NCBI GenBank assembly: GCA_037954325.1 | Contig: JBBMNZ010000001.1 | Span: forward strand, 22,898,258 to 22,962,257 | Source: Fistularia commersonii | Taxonomy: Eukaryota > Chordata > Actinopteri > Syngnathiformes > Fistulariidae | Direction: 5' to 3' | DNA: 64,000 nucleotides | Shown: positions 27,036 through 40,200 of the stretch, piece by piece | Position numbering within the stretch: position 1 is the first letter of the stretch | Layout: the number at the start of each line of letters is the position of its first letter | The notes under the pieces: generated by a model | Database searches by the model: none | Seen by the model: the letters and a program-made list of their open reading frames with translations, nothing else | What the model was told of the DNA's origin: nothing | Position numbers and translations under genes: made by a program

Positions 27036-28149
27036 ACTAGGATGGAATCAAGACTGAGACTGAGGAATGTTCCCGATTACTTCAGATGTTACTCTGTATA
27101 GTGAGTATGTGTGCACGTACATGCATACAAGCGTGTGTTTGATGTATCCGCAGCCATTTATGTAGCTGTTATTTACAATCTTGCGGAACGAACTGCGATA
27201 TCCGTGAACATTTCCCTTCAAAAGCATCAGACTAAATCCATCTTCCTGAGCAGTCGAGTGACAAGTTAATACACTTGATGATTTGCAAAGAAGAGTTCTA
27301 CATTTCAACCCTCTACGTGCAACAAATCTTGTATGCCGTTTAATCCCTCGCAACACATTTTTCCACACCAAACACTGTTACTCGACGCATGGGCTTACTG
27401 TAGTTTTTTTGCACGTCACTCAAATGCTTGTAGGGTTTTGTGTTTACAGACATGTAAACATGAATTCATTTCGATGGAAAACACAGTCCGTCTAATCTCA
27501 CATCCGGCGTAACATCATCCTCAAGCAGAGTCAGCGTCTCTCTAGCTTCTGTCCTGATATATGTGTTAGTCCTCCTGTCCCTAAACAAGATATCAATCCT
27601 GTTTGGAGTCACTGCCAAGAGCCCATCTGCCCTTTCTGAACCCGTTTCCTCTCGTCTGCCGCCGCTCTATTGCAACGCCTCCCTCCGTCCGCAACGTTTT
27701 TAATTCCACCCCACCTTGAAAACAGTGTCACTGGCCTCAACCTTTCCGACTCGTTGTGCGCTGACCCTGCAAAAAAAGAAGGAAAGGTGTTGTTTGGTTT
27801 TAATTATTCAAGAGTGATGAGAGGCTCATGGTTCTCCTTACTGTGTCTGGAAACAATTGTCTCTGGCTTTGTATGGGATTTTATTCATTTAATGTTCCTT
27901 TTTTTGGCCACTATCCCACATAGTGTGCAAATAATTACAGCTCCAAAAGAATAACCTATTCTGAGCGCAGACAAAACAGATTCTGCTACAAAAATGTAAG
28001 AAAACAAAAATAAAAATACATTTTTACCAGTAACTGACAGTTACAGTGTTTTAGGCAAGGAAGCTAAACTGCTTGAGTACCAAATCAAGACTTATGCATC
28101 GCAAAAAACTCAATTTTGGAGATAGAAAAAAAGGGAATTCCTCCCTTTT
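27036..28149. other. Intergenic, no gene seen
   Basis: Unique-looking AT-rich sequence with no recognised domain-bearing frame. Confidence 0.5.
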
Positions 28150-28437
28150 GGTGGTGAAAAGCGGTGAAAGCTAGATTTGAAATCGAGCAAGAAGTTCCCG
28201 ATTCAATTTCGACAAAGGGCCTTTCTGTGGGGAGTCTACATGTCCTCCACGTGTTTGCGTGGGTTTCTCTGAGATTTGAAGATTCCTCCAACAGACCTGA
28301 TCAGACCTATGAACACCAGAGTGAATATTTACATGTTTCTGTATGACGTGTGAATGAAGGGGTGAAAGGTTACATGTCTCTTAATGGAGCCCTGCAATCA
28401 ACTGGATGAAGCCCACATCCACCTATGAATGAATGAA
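28150..28437 (+). repeat. Family A repeat, diverged near-full copy
   Basis: CCCGATTCAATTTCGACAAA (B-box region), GGGCCTTTCTGTGGGGAGTC, CATGTCCTCCACGTGTTTGC, GTGGGTTTCTCTGAG, then GTGAATGAAGGGGTGAAAGG, TTACATGTCTCTTAATGGAG and CTGCAATCAACTGGATGAAG, ending in (AATG)3. The head is eroded. Confidence 0.7.
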
Positions 28438-29590
28438 TGCTTGAAGATTTGCTCAATGCAGAATCACATCATCATGATGTCTGCAGCCTAGTAAACTCAG
28501 TTTGTCTTACCATCTCTTCAGCCCCTGCCCTTTTCCTACTTTGTCCTTCATCATTAGAGAGAAATGTCAAAAGAAGGACGACAAGATTCAGATTTATCAT
28601 AACGGAGCAACACGGGAATGAGACCGTGGGGGAAGATATAATGGGAAATACCACACATATGCTCCCTGACATTTGAATCCTGTCCTGTATGATGCAAACA
28701 CGGTACACTGTGAGAACAAGCCGCCTTGCATGGCTACTAAGCCGATCTCGTGAAAGTTTGAAATCATTACTTTACACAAGCAGCAGAATCCCTCAACCTC
28801 TCCGTGACACAACCGAAAACCCCACATGACATGTCCAGGAGGAGTATGAATTTAAACTCCTTACAAATTTCACCATTAGGCTGACAAATGCAGACTTTAA
28901 GTCAGCAGAGCGCGCCTCAAAAAGCTGGTACGGACTGGATTGAAGGAGATTATACAAGACCTCATCTCACCGATACGGGACAGAAATTGCTGACAGTCGA
29001 GGCAATGCGGAGCGTCACGCTTCTGATGCATAAAGTCTCGAAGTTCATTACCCCGTATATCATCAGTGAGCACACTGAGCCCTGCGGAGCTCCGTGTAGT
29101 CCTCTCGCTCCTGACTCTCTTCTACACCCTCACATTCTCACTGTCTCTCTCTCTCCACTGCCGAAGATGATGAAAGAAAGGATTGGCCCGTAGTCATCAT
29201 CGCACAACTACAAACCTAAAATGTGGTCCTGTCGGGCTGCCCGCTGGCCCCTCGCTCACAATGCCGAAGCTACGGCGTTGTAAAGTAAATTTTGGAAAAG
29301 AGCGAAAAAAGACGGTGATGAGCTGAGCAACAGCTCACAGCCTTAGGTTTTCGACTAAACACTTCTTCCCGACAGTTTACCATGTCACCTTGGTAGTTCT
29401 GCGTGTTCTTCTCAATGAATCACGAGAAGGAAAAGGTGTTAAACCCTGCAAACACACCTGAATACTCTGCTCCCGCATCTCTATGGTGACTCCGATCCTC
29501 CGATGAGCCAGGCGCCAGGGTCACCCACTCAGGCGAGCTCATTAGGGCTGTTGTCACGTCAGCCATGCAGCCCCTGGGCAGCTTTGAAGA
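28438..29590. other. Intergenic, no gene seen
   Basis: Mixed unique-looking sequence. The frames at 28888-29193 (+) and elsewhere lack domains. Confidence 0.5.
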
Positions 29591-29592
29591 TG

Positions 29593-29638
<46 letters not shown>
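29591..29638. repeat. (TG)n microsatellite
   Basis: About 48 bp of TG with one CG step. A complementary CA array lies about 200 bp downstream (29840-29881), so the two form an inverted pair. Confidence 0.97.
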
Positions 29639-29828
29639 ATTGTGTGTATACTCCATGTGCGCCCTTGCGTCTCCGCTTTACAGGAGGTGTGTGCGTGTGT
29701 AATCAGATATAAAAGAACTGGACTGTGTTCTTAGCGGTGAATTAGAGTCTCATCTTGACACCTCCAAGCTCAATTCCACATCTTTCGCAAAAGGGCAAAG
29801 ACATGGCGAGTCCCAAGCACCGCCCCGC

Positions 29829-29830
29829 TA

Positions 29831-29881
<51 letters not shown>
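29829..29881. repeat. (CT)n(CA)n microsatellite
   Basis: A short CT run followed by about 42 bp of CA. Inverted relative to the TG array at 29591. Confidence 0.95.
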
Positions 29882-29883
<2 letters not shown>

Positions 29884-31995
29884 TCCCCGTAAACACACGA
29901 TCCAACCGGCCCCTCGGCTGGAGGCACGCAGGGTCAGACCGAGGAGAGGAGAGTAAGACTGATTGGTTCGGATAATTTCGGAGCGGTTCTCGCCAAAGGG
30001 CGGCGCTGGTAACGGCCACAAGTGCCGACAAATGAAATGAACGATAACAAATTTGACAAATGAAAGCCAGGATATCACAGAATGAAAGAAGTTTGCAATA
30101 TTTATCTACAAATGAATTATTTTTTACATCTTTTGCTTGGGGCTTATTTCTAATACCAGGGTCTTGTCTTTACTTATTAATCAGCAACGAGGTTAGTAAA
30201 GTGTGGGCAAAATGTTCAATAATAGATATTAAGAGACATGTACAGTATTCACACAAACACATGCATGCAGAAACAAAATAACACAAATGTACATGAATAA
30301 ATCAAAATTAGAAAGAGAATAGGGGGAAATTAAAATTCAAGGCAATTGCCCTTTTTCTATCACCTCCCGTCCGTTGACGCGGTGAATGTTGTTGCTACAT
30401 TCTCACACATGCACGTGGCAAGACCGTGACTAGAAGACATTGGGTCCTGAGGTGAGCCCAGGGCTGCTCCTGCAGGTCCAGGCGGAGAATCATGCAGGCG
30501 TTCTTATAGAAAAAAGACGAATAGATTGACCGCCGGGTGGTTTCCTGATCCCACATGACATGCGATTTAACTGGATTCTTGTTATCTGATTTGCCAGACT
30601 TCATTGCGTGCAGGGGGATTGCTTGTATACTTGCTTGTAGGACGGCGTCTTCGGGTTTTTCACACGTATGAGATAAAGATGCAGGCAAATTGAATGGGAT
30701 GTTTTAATCCATTTGCTCTTAACATGAGGAACAATAATTTGTCCATATCTGATCTTATATTAATGCGTTTGTCACTGTCTGTGTCTTTTCACCACTTCCT
30801 GGATGTGAATACCAATGTCTCTCATGCCAAGTTTCCGAAAATATTTATTTGATAAATCTGTTTTTGGTGTCATAGACATGGAGGCTTTGAAAGTGGCAGG
30901 TTTGGTGATTGTAGTTTAGTCACCTTGCAACTCATATATTCTTTAATAATTTGCAACGGCTAACTGCGGATTTTCAAGGGATATTGGTGATTTTCCTGCA
31001 AAACATGCATTACAATTGCAATCTGTTTTTTTTTTCTTCTTCTTTTATTCAACAAATCTCCTCTTTGTTTCTCGTATGCTTTCAGAACGAGGCGGACTGC
31101 GGCAGCCAGCCTCCAGAGTGGATTTGCTCTGACACTGTCTCTTCGAGGGCCTCACGAAGGGAGGCTCGGCTACCGTCAGAATGGCCTGGGAGCTTGTCAG
31201 TGGGCCGCCTGTCAGCACACAGCCCGGCCGAGGATGTTTGACGTGCCGCATGAGGATGGGAAGACAGATGGGACGAGGGAAGAAATGGCTTGAAAAAGAA
31301 AGGAGGTAAGAACAGGTGAAAATAAAATATGCACAAGAAGAGGGAAACAGTGGGTGCTATTTGCATTTTTCCATTTCATGCCAAGATTGGTAGATGTGAC
31401 ATGTCACAAGAAAGAAAAAGCCGGCAGTTAGAGGGATTGATCCATAGGCCCGGCCTCGACTTTACAGTTGATGGCACGACACAGTCAGAAAAGGTTACCG
31501 GTACTACCAGTGAGTGGATGCATATTGACTTGGATCAACATTAAACTGCATTACGTTGGAGGTCGGAAGACGGGAAAGGGGATGGTTTTCCATTACAGTC
31601 AAAGCCACAAACCAAAGACTGGATGGAAAGAAACTACATGGCAAACTTTGAGATGGGGGTCATCCATCCCAAGCACAAATCATTATATTATATATCATAC
31701 AGATTCCACTAGGTGGCAGGCAATTGTGAAATTATGATTACGCTATGATGAAAACCACAAAGAAAATCTTAATTAAGAAAAAGAATGAAGAATGAACAAA
31801 ATGGATCATATCCTAAATATTGCAGTTTTACTCTTTACAAATACTTTCAATTGTGTCTCACTTCGCGTCAGAAAGCATTTGCCGGGATAATGTGTGTGAT
31901 TTTAGACAGTCCATGTTTAATTCAAATGGAATGCAATCCCTCGGAAAGCAACAAGACATGTTTCTACCCGAGGATATGCTTTTTTCCCCACAAGG

Positions 31996-31996
<1 letters not shown>
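29882..31996. other. Intergenic, one possible exon-like segment
   Basis: Mostly unique AT-rich DNA. At about 31027-31085 a T/C-rich tract ends in TTTCAG and is followed by about 170 bases of GC-rich open sequence to 31241. The sequence looks like a splice acceptor plus exon, but the encoded peptide is not recognised and no partner exon is visible. Confidence 0.35.

Positions 31997-32060
<64 letters not shown>
31997..32060. repeat. (CA)n microsatellite
   Basis: About 64 bp of pure CA followed by a short GAGA run. Confidence 0.97.
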
Positions 32061-32062
<2 letters not shown>

Positions 32063-32113
32063 AGAGGCACACAAATGGAGAATAAGCAACAACTCCCTTC
32101 AGTGAGGTCGCTT

Positions 32114-32345
32114 GAATGAATGAATGAATGAATGAATTAATGAATTAATGAATGAATTAATAAGATAAGATAAGATAAGATAAGATAAGATAAGATAAGA
32201 TAAGATAAGATAAGAACAACTTTATTAATCCCGAAGGAAATTGTGCCAGAGTTACAGAAATATAACAGTAATAAATAATAAAAAGAAAAGGCAGAATTAG
32301 AAATAAAATAAACTATAAACTATAAAGTGTCTCAGTGAAACTATA
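32114..32345 (-). repeat. LINE 3' tail with (AATG)n and (AAGAT)n arrays
   Basis: AATG/AATT repeats (about 32114-32160) lead into (AAGAT)n at about 32161-32214, then CTTTATTAATCCCGAAGGAA. On the minus strand this reads TTCCTTCGGGATTAATAAAG followed by (ATCTT)n, the typical 3' end of a teleost LINE retrotransposon. Similar A-rich units with TATAAAGTGTCT repeat irregularly to about 32390. Confidence 0.65.
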
Positions 32346-32419
32346 AAGTGTCTTAGTAAACAAGGGATAAAACTATAAGTGTCTTAGTAACAAGTGAGGT
32401 AAGGAGTGCACAATAGTAT

Positions 32420-32513
32420 GATGAATGAATGAATGAATGAACGAATGAACGAACGAATGAATGAATGAATGAATGAATGAATGAATGAATGAATGAATGA
32501 ATGAATGAATGAA
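32420..32513. repeat. (AATG)n microsatellite
   Basis: About 95 bp of AATG with a few AACG variants near its start. Confidence 0.97.
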
Positions 32514-32859
32514 ATATCCCGGGTACTGAATAATGTCTTTTTCCCAACCAAAGTTTATGACTGCCCTTATGTGTTTAGACAGGTTTCTAATAGTTTGAGA
32601 TTTGGGAATGCATTTCCATCACTATGAGTAAAGCATCTGTAGCTCAAGGTAACGAAATACATATAAAAAAAAAGTCAAGCTCAGGTTCCTTAGGTTCATT
32701 GCTTTAAATTAAACTGGTGTATCGAGCTAATATGAAGATGTGCCTGGAGAAGATTCATTACCACAGGACCATAACCATTTGTCTGTAAAGACACCCTCGG
32801 CTGGAGGGACGTTTGTGAAGCTCTTCAACTTAATAACAATTTTTTGTGCCTGTGTCTAT

Positions 32860-33105
32860 CAGACAGCTGCAACTCCGGCCAGTCAGAGTTGCAGCTTAAC
32901 TACTGGCCACTATTTGCTACTGTCACTCACTCGTGTCGCTTTACTCCTGTCCTCGCACAGCAGTTTATCTCTTTTTATCCGTCTCTGTCCTTTTTAATGT
33001 CTCTGTTTATATTGATTGCTATTGTTAAGATTTAAATACTTCAGTTACCTGTCCTCTGCTCTGTCCTGCTGCGACACCTGAATATCTAATCTTATCTTAT
33101 TTTGA
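32860..33105 (+). repeat. LINE 3' tail, plus strand
   Basis: The end of this stretch, CTGCTGCGACACCTGAATAT then CTAATCTTATCTTATT, resembles the 3' end of the minus-strand element at 32.2 kb, with only two TCTTA units. The preceding C/T-rich part (CTGTCCTTTTTAATGTCTCT) is typical of such LINE 3' UTRs. The two tails face each other about 0.7 kb apart. Confidence 0.5.
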
Positions 33106-34606
33106 TAATTGCCTACATTTGTTTAAACATTCATAGATAATTTTATTTACACTGTCAAACACACCCTTCAAGCACCTTTCTTTCTGTGATTAGATGTCTT
33201 CTTCTTCTTCCTCTCTATTATGAACAAAACCAAATGTGGTTCGTAAAGCAGGCCTTACTTCCACCGCAGAAGCACATCTGTGTATTGTACACAAGAGATA
33301 AGCAGACATTTTGGTTGTTTGAAAAATACTTTGCTATAATAAGGTACATGATCAGCTAACACTATGGTTGTTGGTGATTGCTTCCCCCAATCTTCCTTGT
33401 TTTGGGCATGGTCCAGCCACACTGGAGGCACTGCACCATTTGTTGCCCTACTTAAGACTTCACCGGTTACTAAAGATGAGTTCTGACCTCCATTTCCCAC
33501 ACCTTTGTCTCACTCTTGGCACACAAAATCAGCCTATTGTTGTCATGACACGCACACATGCACGCACAAACACACAGGCAGAAAGATACATTCAAAAAGA
33601 AAAGGTGGAGGGAGAGAGAGAGAAAGGAAAAGATAAAGCGATCAACTGGCCAGTCTCCAGAGCCATGCATATAAAGATGCAAAGTAAGTCTGGCAGTAAT
33701 GGGGCGCCTTTGGGAATGCCTATGTTCCTGATAAACATATCCAACTGTGTGTCTGAGCTCCGTTATCTGTTCCACTCTGCTGTATACACCACTCTTATCC
33801 CTGTGGGAGACACGAACACCAATAATCTTCCCCCGAGGTGACACTTGCACACTGGCACACTGGCACACCCCAGATGTTGAGTACTGATCCATGATATTAC
33901 TTTTCTGTCATTCGGGGGAAGCCCATGGCGCCGCCGACGTCGTGATATATTTGAGCCCCTTTTAAAACGAAATTGATATCCAACGTGAATTCAGCAACCG
34001 AGTCGAAAAAGATGTAAGTTGGAGATTGCCAGGGTGAAATTGCAAATAAAGCTGATATTACTGAGAGCTGGGTTGGTTGATAACTTTTCTCGTCCAATTA
34101 GTTGTGTTCATTTGATGCTAAAATAGAGGGCAGTCACGCCAGGGACGGTTCACTTGCAGTTACCGCACACACATTGGGTCGCATGCTTTGACTGAGACAT
34201 GATGATATCTAGTGGATCCGAACGCAACTGATGAATGACATATAAATAGAACCTCCTTTAAATTGACAATCAGCATGTCTTACAGATGTAGTTTTGCTAA
34301 AAGATTCTGAGATACGTGAAACAGCCAGGTGTAACAGAAGAGGTATCAAAAATGAGGCATGAAGAAGAACTTACAAATATCGGATGAGACAACTAAATCA
34401 CACTCACTGACAGAGATTTTTTTTTTCTTTCTTTTTTTTACAACTGTGAATTAATGAATTTATTCGCGAAACTGAAAACACTTCTCCTTTTCTTCCCCTC
34501 ACATTTAAAATGGTACAAATATAAAGAATCGAGATTTCAATTGTCATTGTGCAGACATGGTGAAATTTTGCGATGAGAGCTCCCGGCTCGGAGTATGTAC
34601 AGGTTT
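33106..34606. other. Intergenic, no gene seen
   Basis: Two overlapping frames on opposite strands (33368-33841 + and 33470-33892 -) cover the same DNA. Neither shows a recognised domain. A GA-rich tract lies at about 33600-33630. Confidence 0.5.
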
Positions 34607-34682
34607 TTATAAAAATAAAAATAAAAATAAAAATAAAAATAAAAATAAAAATAAAAATAAAAATAAAAATAAAAATAAATAA
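34607..34682. repeat. (ATAAAA)n microsatellite
   Basis: About 75 bp of hexamer repeat, followed about 17 bp later by a 13-base G run (about 34699). Confidence 0.95.
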
Positions 34683-37600
34683 AGTTATTGTTTCTGTGGG
34701 GGGGGGGGGGGTAGTCAGCAGGGGGGAATTGTATTAGTGTGTGGCTGGGTGTGTGTGTCGGTCCAGGTGTGAATGTGAGTCCTCTGCCGGGGGGATGGAG
34801 TGCAGTAGCTTGCAAGGAGGGGAGGGTTTGGGGGAGAGATTGCTTTTTCAGCTCTTGCGGAGAAGCTGCTTTTCAGCCGAGATGTGTGGGTATTGATTGT
34901 CCCGCATCGCTTTCCTGATGGGAGCGATACAAACAGGCTGTTGCCCGGGTGGGTGGATCCATTGCAATGTTCTTAGCCGCCTTCTGCATCGGGGCATCAT
35001 AGATGCCCAGAAGGCAGCCCACGATGCCCTGTGCTGTTCCATGCTCTGCTCCATGCACGCTGTGGCGATTTGATTTCATCTCATACATTTACTCAATCAG
35101 GCAAGAAAGTAATATTGGTTGTGGTACAAGTAAGTGGAAAATGCTGGAAATATGAGACTGTCAAAGGTCCAGTCAACTGTTACATTTGAGTTAAATTGAA
35201 TTCATTGCGTAAATGCTGAATTTGAAAGGCGACATCGGGTATTTGGCATGCCCATCCTTTCTCATTACACAAATGTTTGACATTATAGGGGGAGTCCTCT
35301 CCACATTAACGTTTGAATAGGATTTCTCGCAAACTTTTTACTTTCGCCCGCTCGATGACAGACGGCAAATACGTACAAAGATATATGTCCTGCATAAGCG
35401 CCGTCCACTGCTAGCAACAACGTCAACTCATTTAACAGCATTCCTGTTGTCACAGGCAAGGCTGGGGCCAGGGTTGGCTGTGCTCGGCTGAATATGAACA
35501 GGACAGATTGCTCATTCACGCAACGCGGTGACAAAGATAGATCTTTCAAAGTCTATCACTCGCACCCGCACATCCGACGCAAACGTGCGCCCTCTGCATC
35601 TTACACATATACACTTTGTGCTCACTGTGATAGATGGGGAAAGACACAAAGGTCAGCGGTCAGCAGGGCTTCACTTAGACAGGACTCCAGTTCCTGTACA
35701 TCACCTTGACTCGGGAGATGGAGCTGACCTAAACCCATCTTTTCCAATATAATATATACTGCAGGTCAGCAACCGTTTAAAGGGCCAGAGTTGCACAAAA
35801 TTTTTCCATTGCTATTTAACCTGTGCTGTTCCGTTTGCTTTCATGACCCGGCGCTTCCTTGTTTCCTGTGCTCTGGCATGTGACGACAGAGTCCCGTGTG
35901 GTTTTGAGAGACACGTGCATTTATCTTGTCGTGTCCCCTGTCCCCCCCTCACCCCCCGTTTGCAGATCAGCACCTCTGTCAGTGCGGTGGTATATCTCAC
36001 TGAAAAGCCACCCTCCAGGGGATATGATATACAGAACATATCATTCACATACACATGCCAGTGCACGCACAAATACGCCCAAGCATGATTACACAACTTG
36101 TCGCTGAGATTGTCAGGTGACTAGTTATCACACCCAATGACCCTGTGCCTGCAGAGCTTTGACCATCACAGATGTAACAATACACACTAGGATTGTCATT
36201 GTTGAGATACTGTCTTATATGTTGCCCCCCCCCCCCATCAACTGAATTGAAAGAATAAACCTATTAATAAATGGTGTTTCCAAACAGGTGGCTATATCAT
36301 TTGTATATGTAAGTTAATAATGCACATTGTTCAAACCTCAAGTATGGCCGTCACTTTTCGCTGACGGGGGTGCCGAGGGGCCGAGACGTTTCAACGTTTT
36401 TTCATATAGAGTCACTGACCAAGCATCGCATCTTGACAAATTGTGAGGGAAAACAGGTTGACAGAAACCTGTGGTCCTCGGGGCAGATTGTGGTTAAGCT
36501 TCCCTCGGGTAACCTCCGGGATTGTTTTCGTCTCACAATCGTAACACAATCGCACACATGGTTAAAGTGCCAGGATCGGACCAAAGCTGAGGGTTCAGGG
36601 AGGAGTCAGGGTCAGGGTGTAGCAAGCCGACAGCAGAAACCACAGAGGACTCTTAATTGGCTTGGATTGATTAAAAAAAAAAAGGACAAACTACCGGTGA
36701 GGGGACGATAAAATGAATACTTTACAAACTCAGCTAAAAAGCTAGAATAGCTGTTGCTTGCCCTCCATGGTTTCTGAACAAGAAAATGAAATACATGGGA
36801 GAAAAAAAAAAGATATGCCGTTGGGTTGGGAACAGTAAGTGCTTCAGAGCAGGACTTTATAACCCATAGCCCGTATATCCACTTATTTACTAGAGCCTAT
36901 AGTAAACAGGCAATTATGTGTCCTCACCGTATTGGTGTCATGTTAAATAGCCAAACATTGTACTAATGATAAATGGAGTTTCAGAGAAAGGCTGAGTTTA
37001 CTGGGAAAATTGAAAATGTAGAGAATGTTCTGGCGTATGGTTTTAAAGAACTTCCCAAGCGATCAACATTTTAACATTTACACCCGTTACGTTTTGTTAA
37101 CCTGGAGTCTAGCCTGTAAGGGCATGGTTTTGGCAAAGCATTAGACTACATGGAATAGCATGGTCGAGCAATCGGTGACCAAAACTGTTGTCTTGGAACG
37201 GTTCCTCCAAGGATACAAGTGTGACAGACAAGGTCCCTGGCAACCAGCGACCCTGAGTTGGAAAATGAGGCTTAAAGTAGCAAGATTGGGGGTGTTTATG
37301 ATCTGAAGAAGGGATAGTGAAGGATTACATTGGAAAAGATTCAGGATCTTCCAACCAGCTGTTGTACAACCCTGCCCACCCAGTGTCTCATCATTCATCT
37401 GCAACTGATGCTCATTTAGCGTGGCAATGGGAATTGTCTGCGTTGCCAATTATTTGCTGGCTGGATTGTAGCTTTGCATCTCTTTAAGTAAACATGCGCC
37501 GCAGCACCCAAACAAATCATGGACCGCTTATACGGCACAAACTGCTTCTGATGATAAGTCTGAAAACCCATGATATTCAGTACCGCCAATGCTTTGTCCG

Positions 37601-38950
37601 ACAAATCTCATACGGTCCCGAATGCTGTCACGCGTCAACTCGTCAGTTGGAGGGCAGGATTCGCTGTTTCCCTGGCTGTGGATTTGCAAAAGGAGTAAGA
37701 AGGGATCTTCTGGGCCGCTGCTGTCACTGCGGTGAGACAGACAGTGTAATCAGTGCTTAGTGCCAGGAGCTAGGGCAGAGCCTCTGACTGGTAGGCACCC
37801 ACTGGAAGGAGACTTGAAAAGTGCCTGAAGGCTGGCTGTCAAAAGAGAGGAACATAGAGGGGCGAGGTAAGGAGGGGAGAGGGCTTAATATATCACCGGC
37901 AACAGCGAGGTTTTATGGGTTTTGAGATTCTTTTGTTTGCATTTCCCTGATATCGTTGGGCCTTGAGCCTCCAGTGCCATGATGTCCCTTTGAGTGCATA
38001 CAAATGTCTATTTTGACTACACGGAGAGGCAGAAATGACAACCTCTGAGAAATGTGCAATAAAATAATAGCCATTTTCTCATGTATTATGCATGTCTAGT
38101 CAGCATATTCATTCAAGTTAATGGGAATGCAGCAGAAAGCTTTGTCACATGGAAAGCCTCTTTTGCATGTGCAGTCAATGCAGTTTAAGAGATTATGTTC
38201 AGAATACATATAAGGCAGCCAACTACGAAGGATTCCAATTCAAGCAAAAGCATGAACGTGATGTAACATGTCAGGGGTTGGCAGCTAAGTGCAGGAATTT
38301 TTTTCTCCCCCCCTCAAAACTATGCAATGTTGTCCACGTATTGTTAGTGTTGTCGTTCAGTTAAATGTGCTGATGGTAGTCCATGATACTGAAGCTTTGC
38401 CTGAAAATGTTTAATTGTAGTGATAATATACTTTTGGCACACTGTAAAGCAGCTAGAATTTCCAACAGAACCTGTGGTATGAAATAGAAAATTGTAGATA
38501 TAAGTTTTGTATTTAAAACTATGTTGTTTGCACTGCAACCAACATCACTATTGTAAGATATACCACCTTAGAGTTTTGCCCAGATTTTGATATCGTAGCA
38601 TGTTCATGGCTATTTTCAAAAAAAAGATCTAAGAGTGGCACCGGAGACAAAAGAAAGTTCCTTCAGTGACCAGCCACTTTTGTTTTTTTGCCATAAAATA
38701 TTAGCTAAGTATAGCTATGGACGACAGCAGACTGTGAAAACATTGCATTTTGGCCATCATTGTATTGTACAGCTTTTCTACATGTGTGGCTCTCCATATT
38801 ACATCTATAAATTTTTGAAAATATGTGAGGCAGGAAAGGCTGTCAAAAAGACAGATAGAAAAATAGTTTTATACAAATAAAGCAAGTGACTTCTATAAAA
38901 GAGAAACACTTGGGACATTGTAAATTACAGTTGTACCTGTGGTGATCCCC
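34683..38950. other. Intergenic, no gene seen
   Basis: About 4.3 kb of largely unique sequence: short poly-G and poly-C runs (about 34699 and 36226) and A-runs. I recognise no transposon or protein domain. 34840-35060 is GC-richer and repeat-free. Confidence 0.45.
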
Positions 38951-39012
38951 ATATACACATACATATATATCTATATCTATATAGATATATAGATATATAT
39001 ACACACACACTA

Positions 39013-39073
<61 letters not shown>

Positions 39074-39091
39074 AATATATATATATATACA
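38951..39091. repeat. Compound (TA)n(CA)n microsatellite
   Basis: TA, CTATAT, CA and TA blocks over about 140 bp, with a central CA array (about 39021-39053) flanked on both sides by TA-rich arms. Confidence 0.95.
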
Positions 39092-40027
39092 TACAAAATT
39101 AAATGTTGTTCCCTGAGGACTGTAAGAAAATGACACATGCTAATTCAGTGTAATGAAAGGTCAACGTGACAGAGATTCCCCCCATCTCTCCTGGGAACAC
39201 TGTGACAGGCCGTGTTTATTTCTGTGCGCTGTGCACATGTGACATGCACGACTGGTGTGTCATTTGCACAGAACACATGGAGGCATCTATATATGTGTGT
39301 ATGACTGTGGCCATTACAAACATGCAAAATATGACGTGTGTGTGTGTGTTTCAGGTGTATCGCCGCTGGTTCTAGGCTGCTTAAACAGCACATTGTGATT
39401 AACCTGCAGGTCAGTGTGCTGGTATTAAGGCCATCACTCCAATCCCCACATATCCATCACAGGTTGCAGGCAGGATTTACAATGCAAGCCCCATCCTGAC
39501 AGGTTCAGGCTGGGGGTCCTTGTGCAAGAAGTCTGTGTTTTTCACTAAATTATAGCTTTTGGTGCTGTTTGGTTCAAGATTCATGGCTCTCCTCACTGCA
39601 ATACTTCAATACTTAAGACTGATGAAAATCTGCGATCGATAACCAAATAGGAGCAGAAAGGGCAGTCAAGATCTTAATTCATGGGGGAGTAAGACTGGAC
39701 TGAGGCTAGGTGTGAAAGGAATCTGTATCGAGATGTTCCATCAATTACATAGTGGGATGTCAGCCAGCCTGCTCTCATTTGCTTTCAAACCAAGCCAGGA
39801 ATGGCCTTTTACACCCCATAATTACTAAAGCACAAGGAAGTTATATCTAAGATGTGTATTGTCTCAGTGACTTGGCGAAGCATGGGCTTCAAAACAAGTA
39901 CACCAACTCGATCGACAACAAAAGTTATATGTCTGAGCTCTGGTGTATATCAACCTCCATAGGGTTTTAGATGGCATCCCCTTACATGCATTTCAGATTA
40001 AATGCATAATATTTTACCTCTGTTTTA
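39092..40027. other. Intergenic, no gene seen
   Basis: Unique-looking sequence with a short TG run at about 39335-39350. No gene is recognised. Confidence 0.5.
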
Positions 40028-40200
40028 CCTCATCATCCATCCATCCATCCATCCATCCATCCATCTGTCTATCCATTATCTATGCCACATATCTTGCACA
40101 CGGTCATGAGGAGCCTGGAGCCAATCCCAACCGTAACTGGATGGGAGACAAGCGAAGCAGCGTAGTGATGCATGTAACAATTCACTCTGTCATTCACAGA
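40028..40200 (-). repeat. (CATC)n and minus-strand repeat 3' end (family A-like)
   Basis: Seven to eight CATC units (about 40032-40064), then TATCCATTATCTATGCCACA, GAGCCTGGAGCCAATCCCAA and AATTCACTCTGTCATTCACA. On the minus strand these read as the tail block of the family A repeats (GGATTGGCTCC, GTGAATGACAGAGTGAATTG, (GATG)n end). The head is absent. Confidence 0.6.

Noticed and set aside
33368..33892. Overlapping frames of 157 (+) and 140 (-) codons
   Set aside because: They cover the same DNA on opposite strands, neither with a domain. Consistent with chance.
40020..40070. CRISPR-like regular short repeats
   Set aside because: This is a simple CATC tetranucleotide run in vertebrate DNA, with no spacers.
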